Shown: positions 9,516-18,903 of the stretch, piece by piece
Layout of the letters: every line of letters starts with the position of its first letter
Numbering within the stretch: position 1 is the first letter of the stretch
Origin: Parasphaerochaeta coccoides DSM 17374
GTDB taxonomy: Bacteria; Spirochaetota; Spirochaetia; Sphaerochaetales; Sphaerochaetaceae
Assembly: GCF_000208385.1 (NCBI RefSeq)
Contig: NC_015436.1
Span: 1,240,001 to 1,304,000 of the forward strand
Reading direction: 5' to 3'
DNA length: 64,000 nt
The notes under the pieces: model-generated
The model's input: the letters and a program-made list of their open reading frames with translations, nothing else
Database searches by the model: none
What the model was told of the DNA's origin: nothing
Made by a program: the position numbers and the translations under genes

Positions 9516-9544
9516 TTGACAGCAAAAAATCTTATGTCTATAAT
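9516..9544 (+). promoter_or_regulatory. Consensus sigma-70 promoter of infA
   Basis: TTGACA (9516-9521), a 17-base spacer and TATAAT (9539-9544): both hexamers are perfect matches with optimal spacing. It drives infA, whose GTG start is 34 bases after the -10 box. Confidence 0.9.
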
Positions 9545-9577
9545 CGGGGAGCATTTATGTATTCACACGGAGGAATC

Positions 9578-9796
9578 GTGGCCAAAGAAGAAGCAATTGA
9601 AGTCGAGGGAATCGTGCGTGAAGCCCTGCCCAATACTATGTTTCGCGTCGAACTACAGAATCAGCATGTCATCCTGGCGCATTTGTCGGGAAAGATGCGC
9701 AAGCATTATATCCGCATAGTACCGGGAGATACCGTCAGGGTAGCCCTGTCCCCCTATGACCTCACGCGAGGCCGCATCATCTACCGCGAACGCTAA
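9578..9796 (+). CDS. infA: Translation initiation factor IF-1
   Basis: IF-1 is a 72-residue OB-fold protein that binds the 30S A site during initiation. Residues [21 protein letters not shown] and [10 protein letters not shown] are the family signatures and the length equals that of E. coli IF-1. I chose GTG at 9578, preceded by GGAGGA (9569-9574), because the product then begins V-A-K-E as in IF-1 proteins. An in-frame ATG at 9557 would add seven residues and place the ribosome binding site inside the gene. It stands alone behind its own strong promoter. Confidence 0.95.
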   Translation: MAKEEAIEVEGIVREALPNTMFRVELQNQHVILAHLSGKMRKHYIRIVPGDTVRVALSPYDLTRGRIIYRER

Positions 9797-10143
9797 AGAC
9801 CCCATAAATGTCTATCCCCTTGGTTCCGGGGAACAGGATACCGGAAAGGCTGACTTCCTGTGGAGACGCACCGACGGTGTACAGAACAATACCTCGACGG
9901 TGCATCTGAAACTTGAGCATATGTTCTCCCGCCTGATTGTAAACCTTGGGTACGACGTATACGAGCGTCCCTATTGTCATGAAGGACATTTCCGACAGAA
10001 TACGGATTCTGACAGCATTACGACTCACCCCAGTACGCCCGTATAGCTCATTTTCTCATTAAGAGACACGAGAGGATGCCAAAGTATCCATCGTTTACCA
10101 GCCTCCAACCAGAGGGATTTTCGTTACCTGACCATGCTGCCCT
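9797..10143. other. Intergenic stretch without a supported gene
   Basis: This lies between infA and the convergent ketopantoate-reductase family gene. Short open frames exist on both strands, but none has a ribosome binding site or recognisable family. A small CCCC/GGGG inverted repeat after infA lacks a T run, so I do not call a terminator. Confidence 0.5.
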
Positions 10144-11166
10144 TCAGTTGTGGGAAGGAAACTTACTGAGATTCTGAAGACCAATTTTCGCACTTCCGTC
10201 CTCAATGGCATGAAGCAGTGAAACGACCGTGTCATTGTATGGCGTGGGTACGGATGCTTTTCTCCCATAGGCGCATACTACACCATTGATGGCGTCCACC
10301 TCGCATTTCTTTCCCTTCTCCAAGTCCTGGAGCATGCTTGCTTTCAGGCTACGGTGTTTCTTTATTGCCAGAGGGAACAGCAGGAAGGAAATCTTTTTTT
10401 TGAACCAGCCCCGGTAGTTGAATATCTTCACCACATCGGTTCCCTGGATAGGCTCTATCTTCACTCCCTGGGCATGGGCGACATCTATCGTTTCCTTCAT
10501 CAGGTTCTGGGCGCAGGCGCGAGCTTTCTTGTCGTCTGCCACCCCGCCGAAAGTCAGTCCGGTGACCGCACTCATACCGCTGAACGCTGCATTGACTAAC
10601 AACTTTGACCATCTGGCTCCCATGAAATTCGCATCGACTTCAACAGGCCCCATGTTCTCCAGGATGGCTTTCACATCCCTGATGGCAGAATCATCCGTCC
10701 TGCCATCCATGCATCCCAGACTGAATACCAGCCGGTCCGGTTCCGAGGTAAGTTCCGAAACTCCTGGACCATGGAGGGTCGCTCCCCACCCGACGGCGCA
10801 CCCCAAGGTTCTGTCCTCTCCTACTACTTCGGAAACGCTCAACTCAGGCAGCCCGTTCTGCATGGTGCAGATAATCCCTTCCGGAGACAGGAACGGCTTG
10901 ATGGTCGCTACGACACGGGCATTGTCCAATTGTTTGGTCATCAGGAATACCACATCATATCCTTCGGACATCTCCTGTGGCGTACATGCCTGTACAGGCA
11001 CGGAGAAGTTTACCGTCCCGATAATCCTGGCACCGTTCTTCCGCAGTTCATCGACATGCGCTTTGTTGTGGTTGATAAGGACGACATCCAAGCCAGCTTT
11101 GGCCAGATATGCTCCAAGGATGGTTCCCAGAGAGCCTGCTCCATAAATTGCAATTTTCTTCTTCAT
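10144..11166 (-). CDS. 2-dehydropantoate 2-reductase family (PanE/ApbA) protein
   Basis: The 340-residue protein starts with the Rossmann NADPH loop IAIYGAGSLGTILGAYLA. It continues with the family landmarks FLMTKQLD, TMQNGLPE and the C-terminal helical domain lysine/asparagine region (GARWSKLLVNAAFSG). PanE reduces ketopantoate to pantoate in coenzyme A synthesis. Many paralogues act on other 2-keto acids and no pantothenate genes are nearby, so the substrate is left open. A ribosome binding site AAGGAG lies 6 bases before the ATG. Confidence 0.85.
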   Translation of the reverse strand: MKKKIAIYGAGSLGTILGAYLAKAGLDVVLINHNKAHVDELRKNGARIIGTVNFSVPVQACTPQEMSEGYDVVFLMTKQLDNARVVATIKPFLSPEGIICTMQNGLPELSVSEVVGEDRTLGCAVGWGATLHGPGVSELTSEPDRLVFSLGCMDGRTDDSAIRDVKAILENMGPVEVDANFMGARWSKLLVNAAFSGMSAVTGLTFGGVADDKKARACAQNLMKETIDVAHAQGVKIEPIQGTDVVKIFNYRGWFKKKISFLLFPLAIKKHRSLKASMLQDLEKGKKCEVDAINGVVCAYGRKASVPTPYNDTVVSLLHAIEDGSAKIGLQNLSKFPSHN

Positions 11167-11273
11167 GCCACGCTCCTTGTCTGTATATGTTTTTCACTTC
11201 TTGTTTCCAAGGATGACAGGGACAAGTCTCAGATTTCAAGTCCCCGATTTCAAAGCGGGCTTCATCATCCCAA

Positions 11274-12122
11274 TCAGTTCTTCATGATAATCCAGAGGAC
11301 TCCGCTGCCCCCATGACGCGCAGGAGGGACTGACGCCTCGCTGACCATGCGTGAACGCCGTATCTCATCCATCACCACGGTGTGGAGTACTCCTTCCCCA
11401 TCAGCGGCATGCAGACCCTTGCCATGGATGACACCTACTTTCAGCAAGCCTTTCTGTCGGGCATCAAACAGAAAAGAACGTACACGAGCCGCCGCCAGTT
11501 CCGCAGTGTCACCATGCAGATCCAGAACAGCCTGGGGTGGCATCTTGCGGAGCTGGGAACGGGTGATGCCCTGGGGTTGGATGCCTCGGTGTTTTTCTGT
11601 TTTTCCCACTTTTTCCTGTGCATCCCGGTGTTTTTCGGCAAAGGCAGGAGAACCCTGGATAGAACCGGCTTTCCTTTCCCATGAATCCAGGATGTCTCCG
11701 AAATTACGTGAAGGAGTTGTTTCCCTTTCCGTGACAACAGTCGGTTTCTTCTGATTTTCCTTTTTTCCCCGCTGCTTGCGCTGAATGGAGGAGTTGTAAG
11801 GGTCGCCGGTCTTTTCCCATGCCTTAAAGATATCGGCAAAGCTATCAGCGGGATTATAGCCGCCGACAATGGATTGACCCTTTGGAGGGGAAACCTGACG
11901 GGAAACTTGGCGGGGAAGCTGTGATTCCGCTGTATTCGCCATGACTTGGTTTTTCCGCACACCTGCGGAACCCCTGGAAACTGACGGCGTTTCTTTTACC
12001 AAAGGGGCATCCTGACACCGAGAAGTCTTTGAACGGTCAAGTCCGGAAAAAGGAGTGTAAGTTTCCCCATCCGGGGTATCAGGCTCCCCATCCTTCTCCG
12101 AGGAATGAGAGCTCACCCTCAT
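11274..12122 (-). CDS. Smr-domain protein
   Basis: The C-terminal ~90 residues form a Smr domain: LDLHGDTAELAAARV, then VIHGKGLHAADGEGVL. The conserved LDxHG and H-G-K-G elements associate with nicking/endonuclease or RNA cleavage activity in MutS2 and stand-alone Smr proteins. The first ~190 residues are low-complexity, charged and probably disordered, with a repeated D-I-(F/L)-x-(A/S)-W-E motif (ADIFKAWEK, GDILDSWERK), perhaps a short binding peptide present twice. The ATG overlaps the stop of the CBS-ACT gene (ATGA), so the two are co-translated. The cellular role is unknown. Confidence 0.85.
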   Translation of the reverse strand: MRVSSHSSEKDGEPDTPDGETYTPFSGLDRSKTSRCQDAPLVKETPSVSRGSAGVRKNQVMANTAESQLPRQVSRQVSPPKGQSIVGGYNPADSFADIFKAWEKTGDPYNSSIQRKQRGKKENQKKPTVVTERETTPSRNFGDILDSWERKAGSIQGSPAFAEKHRDAQEKVGKTEKHRGIQPQGITRSQLRKMPPQAVLDLHGDTAELAAARVRSFLFDARQKGLLKVGVIHGKGLHAADGEGVLHTVVMDEIRRSRMVSEASVPPARHGGSGVLWIIMKN

Positions 12123-12763
12123 ACCTCCCTGACATCGGTAATCTGGAGGACGAAAGGTTTAATCAGCTCAACTACTTTGTCCTCGGAGATACCCTGCACC
12201 TTGATTGTGCAGACGGCATTCGTCGGATCAGTTCCCATGAATGTGCCGAAAGCAATGATGTCCCCATCCGACTCAGCGATGATACGGGCGATATTGGCAA
12301 TAGTGCCTGGCTTGTCCTCCACCAGGAAAGAAACACGCACACCAAAGTGGCGAGCGCCGAAAAGCTCAAGCAATATCTTGAAAAGATCGGACTTGGAGAT
12401 GATGCCGACAAGCCTGTCATTCTCAACCACGGGAAGACTGGACAAATCCTGGTCAACCATCAACCGCGCGGCCTCCTCCACTGTCGTATCCTTGGAGATA
12501 GTGACCACATTGCGGCTCATCAGTTTCTTGACTTTCATCTCGGACAGCAGATACGCCATCTCGTGGATGGACAGGCTGCTCACCGGAGAGGGGGACGCAT
12601 ACAGGATGTCTTTTTCAGTGATGATACCGACCAGCTTCTTGTTCTTGTCCAAGACGGGAAGTCTATGAACCTTCTCTTTCTTCATCAGGCCGGACGCCTC
12701 GATGACAGACATATCTGGAGTCGCAGTCACAGGATTCCGGGTCATCCTCAGCTCAATAAGCAT
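12119..12763 (-). CDS. CBS-pair plus ACT domain protein (AcuB-like)
   Basis: Two CBS motifs (MTRNPVTATPDMSVIEA and MSRNVVTISKDTTVEEA, each ending in VGII-type strands) form a nucleotide-sensing Bateman module. A C-terminal ACT-like domain follows (VRVSFLVEDKPGTIANIARI). This arrangement is typical of AcuB-type regulators that respond to adenosine nucleotides or amino acids. The start at 12763 is set by GGGAGG 6 bases upstream. The gene is coupled to the Smr gene and lies 74 bases downstream of livF on the same strand, so it could be read from the liv operon. Confidence 0.85.
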   Translation of the reverse strand: MLIELRMTRNPVTATPDMSVIEASGLMKKEKVHRLPVLDKNKKLVGIITEKDILYASPSPVSSLSIHEMAYLLSEMKVKKLMSRNVVTISKDTTVEEAARLMVDQDLSSLPVVENDRLVGIISKSDLFKILLELFGARHFGVRVSFLVEDKPGTIANIARIIAESDGDIIAFGTFMGTDPTNAVCTIKVQGISEDKVVELIKPFVLQITDVREV

Positions 12764-12837
12764 ATTCAGCCTCCCATGTAGATATAGCATTCATCTGATA
12801 CAAGTTTACCTCATAGACCGGTAAGATGCCAGATGTT

Positions 12838-13581
12838 TCATTCCCCCAGATAAGCCGCGCGAACCTGAGGATTGGTCAGGAGCGCAGCCCCGCTGTCAGA
12901 CAACACGATTCTGCCGTTTTCCATCACATATCCGTTGTCCGAAGCCTTCAAAGCCATGCGTGCGTTCTGCTCCACCAGGAACACCGTAACCTTATCTTCC
13001 CTGTTAATCAGCCTAATCTTATGAAAGATGTCCTGGATGATGAGGGGAGCAAGGCCAAGACCGGGTTCGTCCAGCAAAAGAAGATGGGGGGAGCTCATCA
13101 GCGCACGGGCTATGGCCATCATCTGCTGTTCGCCACCTGACAGGGAACGTGTCTTCTGTCTGCGCCGGGCGCCCAGGATGGGAAAGAAATCATACATTTC
13201 CTGCTTCTTTCGCGCTATCAGGGCATCATCCCTGACCATGAAGGCTCCCATGTCAAGGTTTTCCTCGACCGTCAGGTCGGCAAAGACCCGTCGTCCTTCC
13301 GGCACCAAGGCTATGCCACTACGGGCAATCTGGTCAGTCCGGAGCGAATGACTATGAGTCTCTCCTTTGGACACGCAGATTGCATCTCCCTTGTACTTCA
13401 CGGAACCGGACGATAGAGGAACCTGCCCGACGATGGCCTTGAGCAATGTACTTTTTCCAGCTCCGTTCGCTCCAATCAGAGAGACAATCTCGCCTTCGTT
13501 GACATGCATGCTCACATCACGCAAGGCGGTTATGCTGCCATATGATACGGTGATTCCGTCAATGGAGAGGAGTTCACTCAT
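12838..13581 (-). CDS. livF: Branched-chain amino acid ABC transporter ATPase LivF
   Basis: The 247-residue ABC ATPase has Walker A GANGAGKSTLL, signature LSGGEQQM, and Walker B LLLDEPGLGLAP. The phrase LVPEGRRVFADLTVEENL is diagnostic of LivF. It powers uptake of leucine, isoleucine, valine or related amides together with LivG and the LivHM permease. It is the last gene of the five-gene operon and overlaps livG by 8 bases. Confidence 0.93.
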   Translation of the reverse strand: MSELLSIDGITVSYGSITALRDVSMHVNEGEIVSLIGANGAGKSTLLKAIVGQVPLSSGSVKYKGDAICVSKGETHSHSLRTDQIARSGIALVPEGRRVFADLTVEENLDMGAFMVRDDALIARKKQEMYDFFPILGARRRQKTRSLSGGEQQMMAIARALMSSPHLLLLDEPGLGLAPLIIQDIFHKIRLINREDKVTVFLVEQNARMALKASDNGYVMENGRIVLSDSGAALLTNPQVRAAYLGE

Positions 13582-14362
13582 CGTCGTTTTCCTCCTTGCC
13601 CAGATATGCCTCGATGACCGCAGGATTCATCTTGATTTCAGCAGGCGTACCATCGGCAATCTTCTGCCCATAGTTCAGTACGGTGATGGTGTCGCAAATG
13701 TTCATCACCAGCTTCATGTCATGTTCAATCAGGACAATGCTGATTCCCCGCCCTCGGATACGAGCGATGGTTTCCATCAGTTTCTCTGTCTCCTGTGGAT
13801 TCATGCCGGCAGCTGGTTCATCCAGGAACAAAAGGCGAGGCTCAGTCGCCAAAGCACGGGCAATTTCCAGTTCCCTCTGATATCCATAAGGCAGGCTTCC
13901 GGCCAAATCATTACGGAAATCGGCCATCTCGAAGAAATCGAGCCACTCCAATGCGGCGGAACTGCTGACTACATTCTCCTGAGGAGCATTGACAAAACTC
14001 ATCACGGCAGCCGCGATGCGCCCTTTCCGTGTAGGGGAACCGACTTTAAAATGCCGACCGAGCATCACGTTCTCAAGGACTGTCATCCCCTTGAACAACC
14101 TGATATTCTGGAATGTGCGGGCAATTCCCATCCGACATATCAGATGAGCCGCCATGCCGGTGATATCCCTTCCTTCAAAAAATACCTTGCCGCTTGTCGG
14201 GGTATCAAGTCCGGTCATGTTATTGAACAACGTCGTCTTGCCAGCTCCGTTCGGCCCGATAAGTCCGGTTATCAGTCCCTGCTCGGCGGAAAAATCTACA
14301 CCGGATACAGCCAGGACACCGCCATACCGCCGCGTCAGTCCTTGGGTTTCCAGAAGGCTCAT
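13574..14362 (-). CDS. livG: Branched-chain amino acid ABC transporter ATPase LivG
   Basis: The 262-residue ATPase has Walker [14 protein letters not shown], the LivG-type phrase [18 protein letters not shown], signature-region [15 protein letters not shown] and Walker [14 protein letters not shown]. The Leu-Pro-Tyr-Gly-Tyr-Gln form in place of LSGGQ is normal for LivG. It overlaps livM by 4 bases and livF by 8. Confidence 0.93.
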   Translation of the reverse strand: MSLLETQGLTRRYGGVLAVSGVDFSAEQGLITGLIGPNGAGKTTLFNNMTGLDTPTSGKVFFEGRDITGMAAHLICRMGIARTFQNIRLFKGMTVLENVMLGRHFKVGSPTRKGRIAAAVMSFVNAPQENVVSSSAALEWLDFFEMADFRNDLAGSLPYGYQRELEIARALATEPRLLFLDEPAAGMNPQETEKLMETIARIRGRGISIVLIEHDMKLVMNICDTITVLNYGQKIADGTPAEIKMNPAVIEAYLGKEENDDE

Positions 14363-15327
14363 ACAGCACCTCCCTTGGCTTTTCCACTACGGAATGGAAT
14401 AACATTAGTCAAACCGGATCCTTTTCCCTGAAAAGAATCATCGTTCCCATAGAGATTGACGCGACGACCAAGAAGTCCCTGGGGACGCCAAATCATCATG
14501 ACGACCAGAATCAGACCGAAAAGTATCTGCTTGAACTGGGGTGGAATCACCGAGGAAAGACCGACAAGCTGGGGCAGATAGGATATGAGTTGCAGGATGA
14601 AAGCACCAAGGATGGATGCGGCGAAGTTGCCCATGCCGCCAAGGACGACCATGCAAAGTACCAGCACCGACACCATGAAGGTATATGAGCCAGGATTGAC
14701 CGAAAGCGAATATACTGCCTGTAAGCTCCCCGCGATTCCCGCGGCGGCCGCGCCAATGGCGAACGCGCTCACTTTGTAGGCCGTCGTGTTTATGCCCATT
14801 GAACTCGCGGCTATCTCATCCTCCCTGATTGCCTCCAGGGCACGTCCCGGACGGGAACGGGCAAGCCGACGGAAGAACAGATAAGCAATGAGGACGAAAA
14901 TCCAGACCATGGCCAGGAAAGCCCATTTCTGATAGGGGTTGATCACAAAACTGAAAATGGAAGCCATGGGAATCCTCTGTATTCCCATGGGACCACGGGT
15001 CAGAGAGTCCCAGTTGTTCAGGATATTGCGGACGATTTCCCCGAAACCCAGGGTGGCAATTGCCAGATAATCGCCCTTGAGCCGCAAGGTCGGCAGTCCA
15101 ATCAACACTCCGAACACCGCGCTGAGAAGCGCCGCAACAGGAAGCGTCGCCCAAAATGACCAGCCAGCCGTAGTCGAGAGGATGGCCGTAGCGTAGCTGC
15201 CAATGGCAAAGAACCCTGCTTGGCATAGGGCAAGCATGCCGGTATAACCGGTGATGACGTTCTGCCCCATCGCCATGAGAGCATAGATACCCGTATAAAT
15301 CATGATAAGAAGGAAAAAATTGAGCAT
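14359..15327 (-). CDS. livM: Branched-chain amino acid ABC transporter permease LivM
   Basis: The 322-residue membrane protein has about eight to nine hydrophobic segments. The LivM hallmark [22 protein letters not shown] is near the N-terminus and the cytoplasmic coupling loop ([18 protein letters not shown]) is in the middle. It forms the translocation pathway with LivH. Its ATG overlaps the livH stop (TGATG) and its end overlaps livG. Confidence 0.92.
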   Translation of the reverse strand: MLNFFLLIMIYTGIYALMAMGQNVITGYTGMLALCQAGFFAIGSYATAILSTTAGWSFWATLPVAALLSAVFGVLIGLPTLRLKGDYLAIATLGFGEIVRNILNNWDSLTRGPMGIQRIPMASIFSFVINPYQKWAFLAMVWIFVLIAYLFFRRLARSRPGRALEAIREDEIAASSMGINTTAYKVSAFAIGAAAAGIAGSLQAVYSLSVNPGSYTFMVSVLVLCMVVLGGMGNFAASILGAFILQLISYLPQLVGLSSVIPPQFKQILFGLILVVMMIWRPQGLLGRRVNLYGNDDSFQGKGSGLTNVIPFRSGKAKGGAV

Positions 15328-16247
15328 CAGACTTTCTCCTTTTCCATCTTGCCCAGCAAACCTTCCGGACGAACCAGGAGGATGATGATAAGCACGCCGA
15401 AGGCGATGGTGTCCTTCAGTCCCTGCGGGATGCCAAGGACGGCGACGCCGAAAGTCTCAAGCAAGCCGAGCAGCACACCGCCGAGCATTGCGCCGGAAAT
15501 ATTGCCGATGCCACCGACAACCGCCGCAACGAAAGCCTTAAGCCCTGTCATCATGCCCATTGAGGCGTAGACTTTGAAGTCAAGGGCTATCAGGATGCCA
15601 CCGACAGCGGCCAGTGCCGAACCAATGGCAAACGTCATGCTGATGATATGATTGACGTTAATGCCCATCAACTGGGCCGTCTCTTGGTCAAGGCTGGTCG
15701 CCCTCATCGCCTTGCCCATGCGTGTCTTGTCAACGAACAGCTTCAAAGCAAGCATCATGACGAGCGAAACCCCCAGAATCAGTATCTGGTGGGGGGTAAT
15801 CACCACCCCTCCAAGATGTATTGATGTGTTATCAAAAGGATAGTTGTACTTGCGGGACTGTGTACCGAACATCCATGCTGCGGTGTTGGACAGGATGAAG
15901 GATACCCCGATTGCGCTAAGCAACGGAGCCAGGCGGGTCGCCTTGCGCAAGGGCTTGTAAGCGGTTCTTTCAATGACCATCCCCAGCAAAGAGGTGAGTC
16001 CCATGCTGAGAACCATGGCAATGAAGAAAGCCGCGACCGTCCATGCGCCCAGAGGAGAATCACCACGGAGGAAATCAAAGATAAACAGTCCGATGTAGGC
16101 TCCCGCCATAAGAACATCCCCATGAGCGAAATTGATGAATTTCAGGATGCCGTACACCATGGTATATCCCAGAGCGATGAGCGCATAAATACCACCCAGC
16201 GTCAGGCCGTTCATCAAATGTTGGAATACTTCAGAAACGGACCCCAT
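15327..16247 (-). CDS. livH: Branched-chain amino acid ABC transporter permease LivH
   Basis: The 306-residue permease begins with the typical LivH phrase GLTLGGIYALIALGYTMVYG and FINFAHGDVLM. It also has the coupling helix RMGKAMRATSLDQETAQLMG and late GLKAFVAAVVGG. The start at 16247 is supported by AAGGAG nine bases upstream; the frame is open further but without a site. It is separated from livJ by 312 bases that contain a strong hairpin, so the two parts of the system may be made in different amounts. Confidence 0.92.
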   Translation of the reverse strand: MGSVSEVFQHLMNGLTLGGIYALIALGYTMVYGILKFINFAHGDVLMAGAYIGLFIFDFLRGDSPLGAWTVAAFFIAMVLSMGLTSLLGMVIERTAYKPLRKATRLAPLLSAIGVSFILSNTAAWMFGTQSRKYNYPFDNTSIHLGGVVITPHQILILGVSLVMMLALKLFVDKTRMGKAMRATSLDQETAQLMGINVNHIISMTFAIGSALAAVGGILIALDFKVYASMGMMTGLKAFVAAVVGGIGNISGAMLGGVLLGLLETFGVAVLGIPQGLKDTIAFGVLIIILLVRPEGLLGKMEKEKV

Positions 16248-16559
16248 GTTCTGACACTCCTTGCTGTCACCTGCTCTCATTTCCCGTCATTTCAGGGAAA
16301 GAACCCATGGAACGCAGGATACAGGCTTTTTCATATGAAAACATAGGACTTCGCCTATGAAAAACCTCATTCTGGACATACAACCCATGCTGACCGGATG
16401 TGACCGGAAGGTCAGGGTTACATGAGCAGAAGAACCCGGACAGTCTACCCTGTTATGGATGGCTGTTTCAACTAAGAACACGTCCAAAATACACAATGAC
16501 ATCCCCCGATAAGAAGGATGTCATTGGACTTGTCCGACCTCGTTGCGTAAAATAGCCGC
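16248..16559 (-). other. livJ-livH spacer with an 11-bp hairpin (16494-16526)
   Basis: No gene seen. An almost ideal inverted repeat lies 34 bases after the livJ stop: CAATGACATCC (16494-16504), an 11-base loop, GGATGTCATTG (16516-16526). On the transcript it is followed by a weak T-rich stretch, so it may stop part of transcription or protect the livJ mRNA from decay. A second, smaller hairpin (CATAGG/CCTATG, 16342-16359) next to the palindrome TTTTCATATGAAAA (16328-16341) lies nearer livH. Confidence 0.65.
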
Positions 16560-17738
16560 TTAGTCGAGCTTGATCAACTTTCCGTTCTCAACGGTGTAGG
16601 TGCCAAGATATTCAGGAGTCTTGCCATTGACCTTGTAGACTCCCTGGTAGGCGACCAAGTCTCCGTTCTCCGCGAAGTTGATGACGCCGTTTGCTCCGAT
16701 ATAATCCTTGGTGGCGGCGATAGCATCACGGACTTTAGCCCTGTCGAAACCTCCGGTAGCCGCATGGACGGACTTCAAGGCGTTCAAAATGATGTTGGTT
16801 CCATCGAACATGTTGGTTGCGAAGGAATCAGGCCCGACTCCCCATTTTGCCTGGTAATCAGCAAGGAATTTATCATACACTTCGTTCTGCGCAACCTTGG
16901 CAGGTCCCAAGTAGATAACGCCGTGGGTAAAGTTCCCGGCCAAATCATAGATTGCGGGATCTGAAAAACCGTCACAGGAAAGGAACGGCACGGTAATGCC
17001 AAGCTGATTCGCCTGCTCAAGGATTTGAGCCATCTCAGCGGTATAGTTGGGGATGTAGATAGCTTCCGGGTTCGCCGCGCGAATCTTTGTCAGCTGGGTC
17101 TTGAAGTCCTTGTCGCCGACCATCAGGGTCTCGGCAATGACAATCTTCCCGCCTCTGGCTACAAAGCTGGCGCTCATGCCTTCATACAGCCCTTGGCTAT
17201 AGTCGTTCTTTGCATAGAGGACGGCGATGTTGCGGTAGCCGAGTACTTCGTAGAAATAATTTCCGGCGACTTCACCCTGAAGTCCATCGGAGACTACTGT
17301 ACGGAAGACATAATTACCAATAGCGGTGATGTCCTTATGTGTGGCGGAAGGGCTGATCATCGCGATACCTTCATTCTGCACGCGTTCCCCTACGGCGAAG
17401 GACTCGCCAGTGAACACAGGACCCGCAAGCGCCACAATCTTGTCGGTGCCGGAAAGTTTCTCGATGGCCGCAAGAGCTTTCTCCGCGTTTCCTTCGGAAT
17501 CTTCAAGGCGCAAGGTGACGGGAGTGCCTGCAATGCCTCCTTTGGCATTGAACTGTTCGACGGCAAGGCGGGCGGCCTGGCTTGTCAGGATACCGTAGTT
17601 TGCATTGTCACCGGTCAGAGGTCCGATGAATCCAATCGTAGCAGCGGCACTACCGGCACTTTCCTTGGAACCTCCGGCAAAGACTGCAAGCGAACCAACC
17701 AATGCAAGCACAAGCATCAAAAGGATCTTTTTCTTCAT
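16560..17738 (-). CDS. livJ: Branched-chain amino acid ABC transporter substrate-binding protein
   Basis: This is a periplasmic receptor of the Leu/Ile/Val-binding family, about 392 residues. After a signal peptide (MKKKILLMLVLALVGSL..) the mature part begins AGGSKES. There is no lipobox cysteine, so a soluble periplasmic protein is expected. Typical motifs are IGFIGPLTGDNANYG, NAKGGIAGTPV and YAKNDYSQGLYEG. The start at 17738 is set by AGGGAGGG 7 bases upstream. It is the first gene of the liv operon and has its own promoter. Confidence 0.92.
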   Translation of the reverse strand: MKKKILLMLVLALVGSLAVFAGGSKESAGSAAATIGFIGPLTGDNANYGILTSQAARLAVEQFNAKGGIAGTPVTLRLEDSEGNAEKALAAIEKLSGTDKIVALAGPVFTGESFAVGERVQNEGIAMISPSATHKDITAIGNYVFRTVVSDGLQGEVAGNYFYEVLGYRNIAVLYAKNDYSQGLYEGMSASFVARGGKIVIAETLMVGDKDFKTQLTKIRAANPEAIYIPNYTAEMAQILEQANQLGITVPFLSCDGFSDPAIYDLAGNFTHGVIYLGPAKVAQNEVYDKFLADYQAKWGVGPDSFATNMFDGTNIILNALKSVHAATGGFDRAKVRDAIAATKDYIGANGVINFAENGDLVAYQGVYKVNGKTPEYLGTYTVENGKLIKLD

Positions 17739-17826
17739 ATGGATACCCTCCCTAGGTATTTTACGCGCAGCCACGAAGCAACGTAACCTGTTCTTCTCCC
17801 CACTTCAGGCGCTGGCATATTATGGG

Positions 17827-17857
17827 AGTATATACACATATTGGTATAATTATTCAA
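17827..17857 (-). promoter_or_regulatory. Probable sigma-70 promoter of livJ
   Basis: Minus strand: TTGAAT (17857-17852), 17 bases, TATATA (17834-17829). A TATACT two bases on would give a 19-base spacer. It lies about 90 bases before the livJ ATG in an AT-rich stretch. Confidence 0.55.
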
Positions 17858-17968
17858 TACGGATGCATCAAAAAAAAGAAACCTGCGCACCCTTCGCTCG
17901 TCAATGCGCTTCCTTTACTCTCGGTAAAGAACTTCTTTCACATGAAAAGTTGTGCCAAATAAGTGCTT

Positions 17969-18763
17969 CTATCCAATATCCCGCTGTTTTTCCATATAAT
18001 CCAATATTCCTATGAATCCTTCTTCCAATATTTTTTGCTTTGGTTTTTTCTTCGGGTCAAATGAGCTTGCAACATCTTCAAAATGCTGAAGTATTTTTTC
18101 TATAAAATCATTGATTCTGTCCCGTCTGGGTTCCAATCCTAATTCTATTCCTGATTTTTTCTTTTTTAGTAAATCTGTTATCTCATCCAATAATTCTTTT
18201 TCGGTTATTTGGGTTAATAATTTCTCAAATTCCACCGGAGGCGATTCTTTATATTTTTCTATCCACATACATGCCATAAGTGGTCGTAGTACGTAAAAGT
18301 ACTTTTTAATCTTTACTTTATCCGTCTGCAAAAATTGCCGGTAATTTCCACGTGCCATGTGTAAATAATGGTAAACCGATGATATGGGTGAAAAATACTC
18401 TTGTGATAATTGTTCCATGACATCATAAAAATAATTGTCTTTATAATAAATTATCGGGGATTTAAGCCACTCGAAAAGCACCGGATTCGATTTATTCGCC
18501 AGAAATAATGTTTTACGCAAATCCCATCCAGCATAATCAAATTCATCAACAATCGGGTATTCAATGACATCTTTTTTGGGAAGAATATTGAGATACCAAT
18601 TCTTGTCATGAACATATATGAAACGTACATCATAATCACTGTTCGTGGATTCAATGCCCCATGACCTTGAGCCAGATTCTACAGCATAGAGTATTTTTAC
18701 TTTATGTTCTTTCTCTACTTCGAGCAATCTTTCTTTTATGGTGTCGTATATTTTTCTGTCCAT
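17969..18763 (-). CDS. Nucleotidyltransferase-fold protein (YcgL/RlaP-like), AT-rich
   Basis: The product is about 264 residues. The N-terminal half holds a polymerase-beta-type nucleotidyltransferase signature: VESGSRSWGIESTNSDYDVRF, i.e. G-S-x-S-x-G followed by D-x-D. This matches the predicted nucleotidyltransferases of the YcgL/RlaP type. RlaP proteins are linked to RNA repair elsewhere, but no RtcB or ligase is nearby, so the substrate is unknown. The start at 18763 has no ribosome binding site; a -10-like TATAAC lies 6 bases before it, suggesting a leaderless mRNA. The open frame continues upstream only through the antisense of tRNA-Arg. The gene is much AT-richer than its neighbours, a sign of recent acquisition. 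Confidence 0.75.
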   Translation of the reverse strand: MDRKIYDTIKERLLEVEKEHKVKILYAVESGSRSWGIESTNSDYDVRFIYVHDKNWYLNILPKKDVIEYPIVDEFDYAGWDLRKTLFLANKSNPVLFEWLKSPIIYYKDNYFYDVMEQLSQEYFSPISSVYHYLHMARGNYRQFLQTDKVKIKKYFYVLRPLMACMWIEKYKESPPVEFEKLLTQITEKELLDEITDLLKKKKSGIELGLEPRRDRINDFIEKILQHFEDVASSFDPKKKPKQKILEEGFIGILDYMEKQRDIG

Positions 18764-18903
18764 AGTCCAGTTATAGTACATCCTTTTATGAGCCGCAAGA
18801 ATGCGATGTATTTTTGCATGGCAGCGTAGCGTGGCAGCGTAAAGGTACCGATGTTTACACAACGAGCGAATTATGTTAGATTGACGAGGCTTTTTATCGT
18901 GAA

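Noticed and set aside
9777-10028. Possible 70-80 residue minus-strand protein overlapping the end of infA
   Set aside because: No family, no ribosome binding site, overlap with infA; plausible amino-acid composition alone is not enough.
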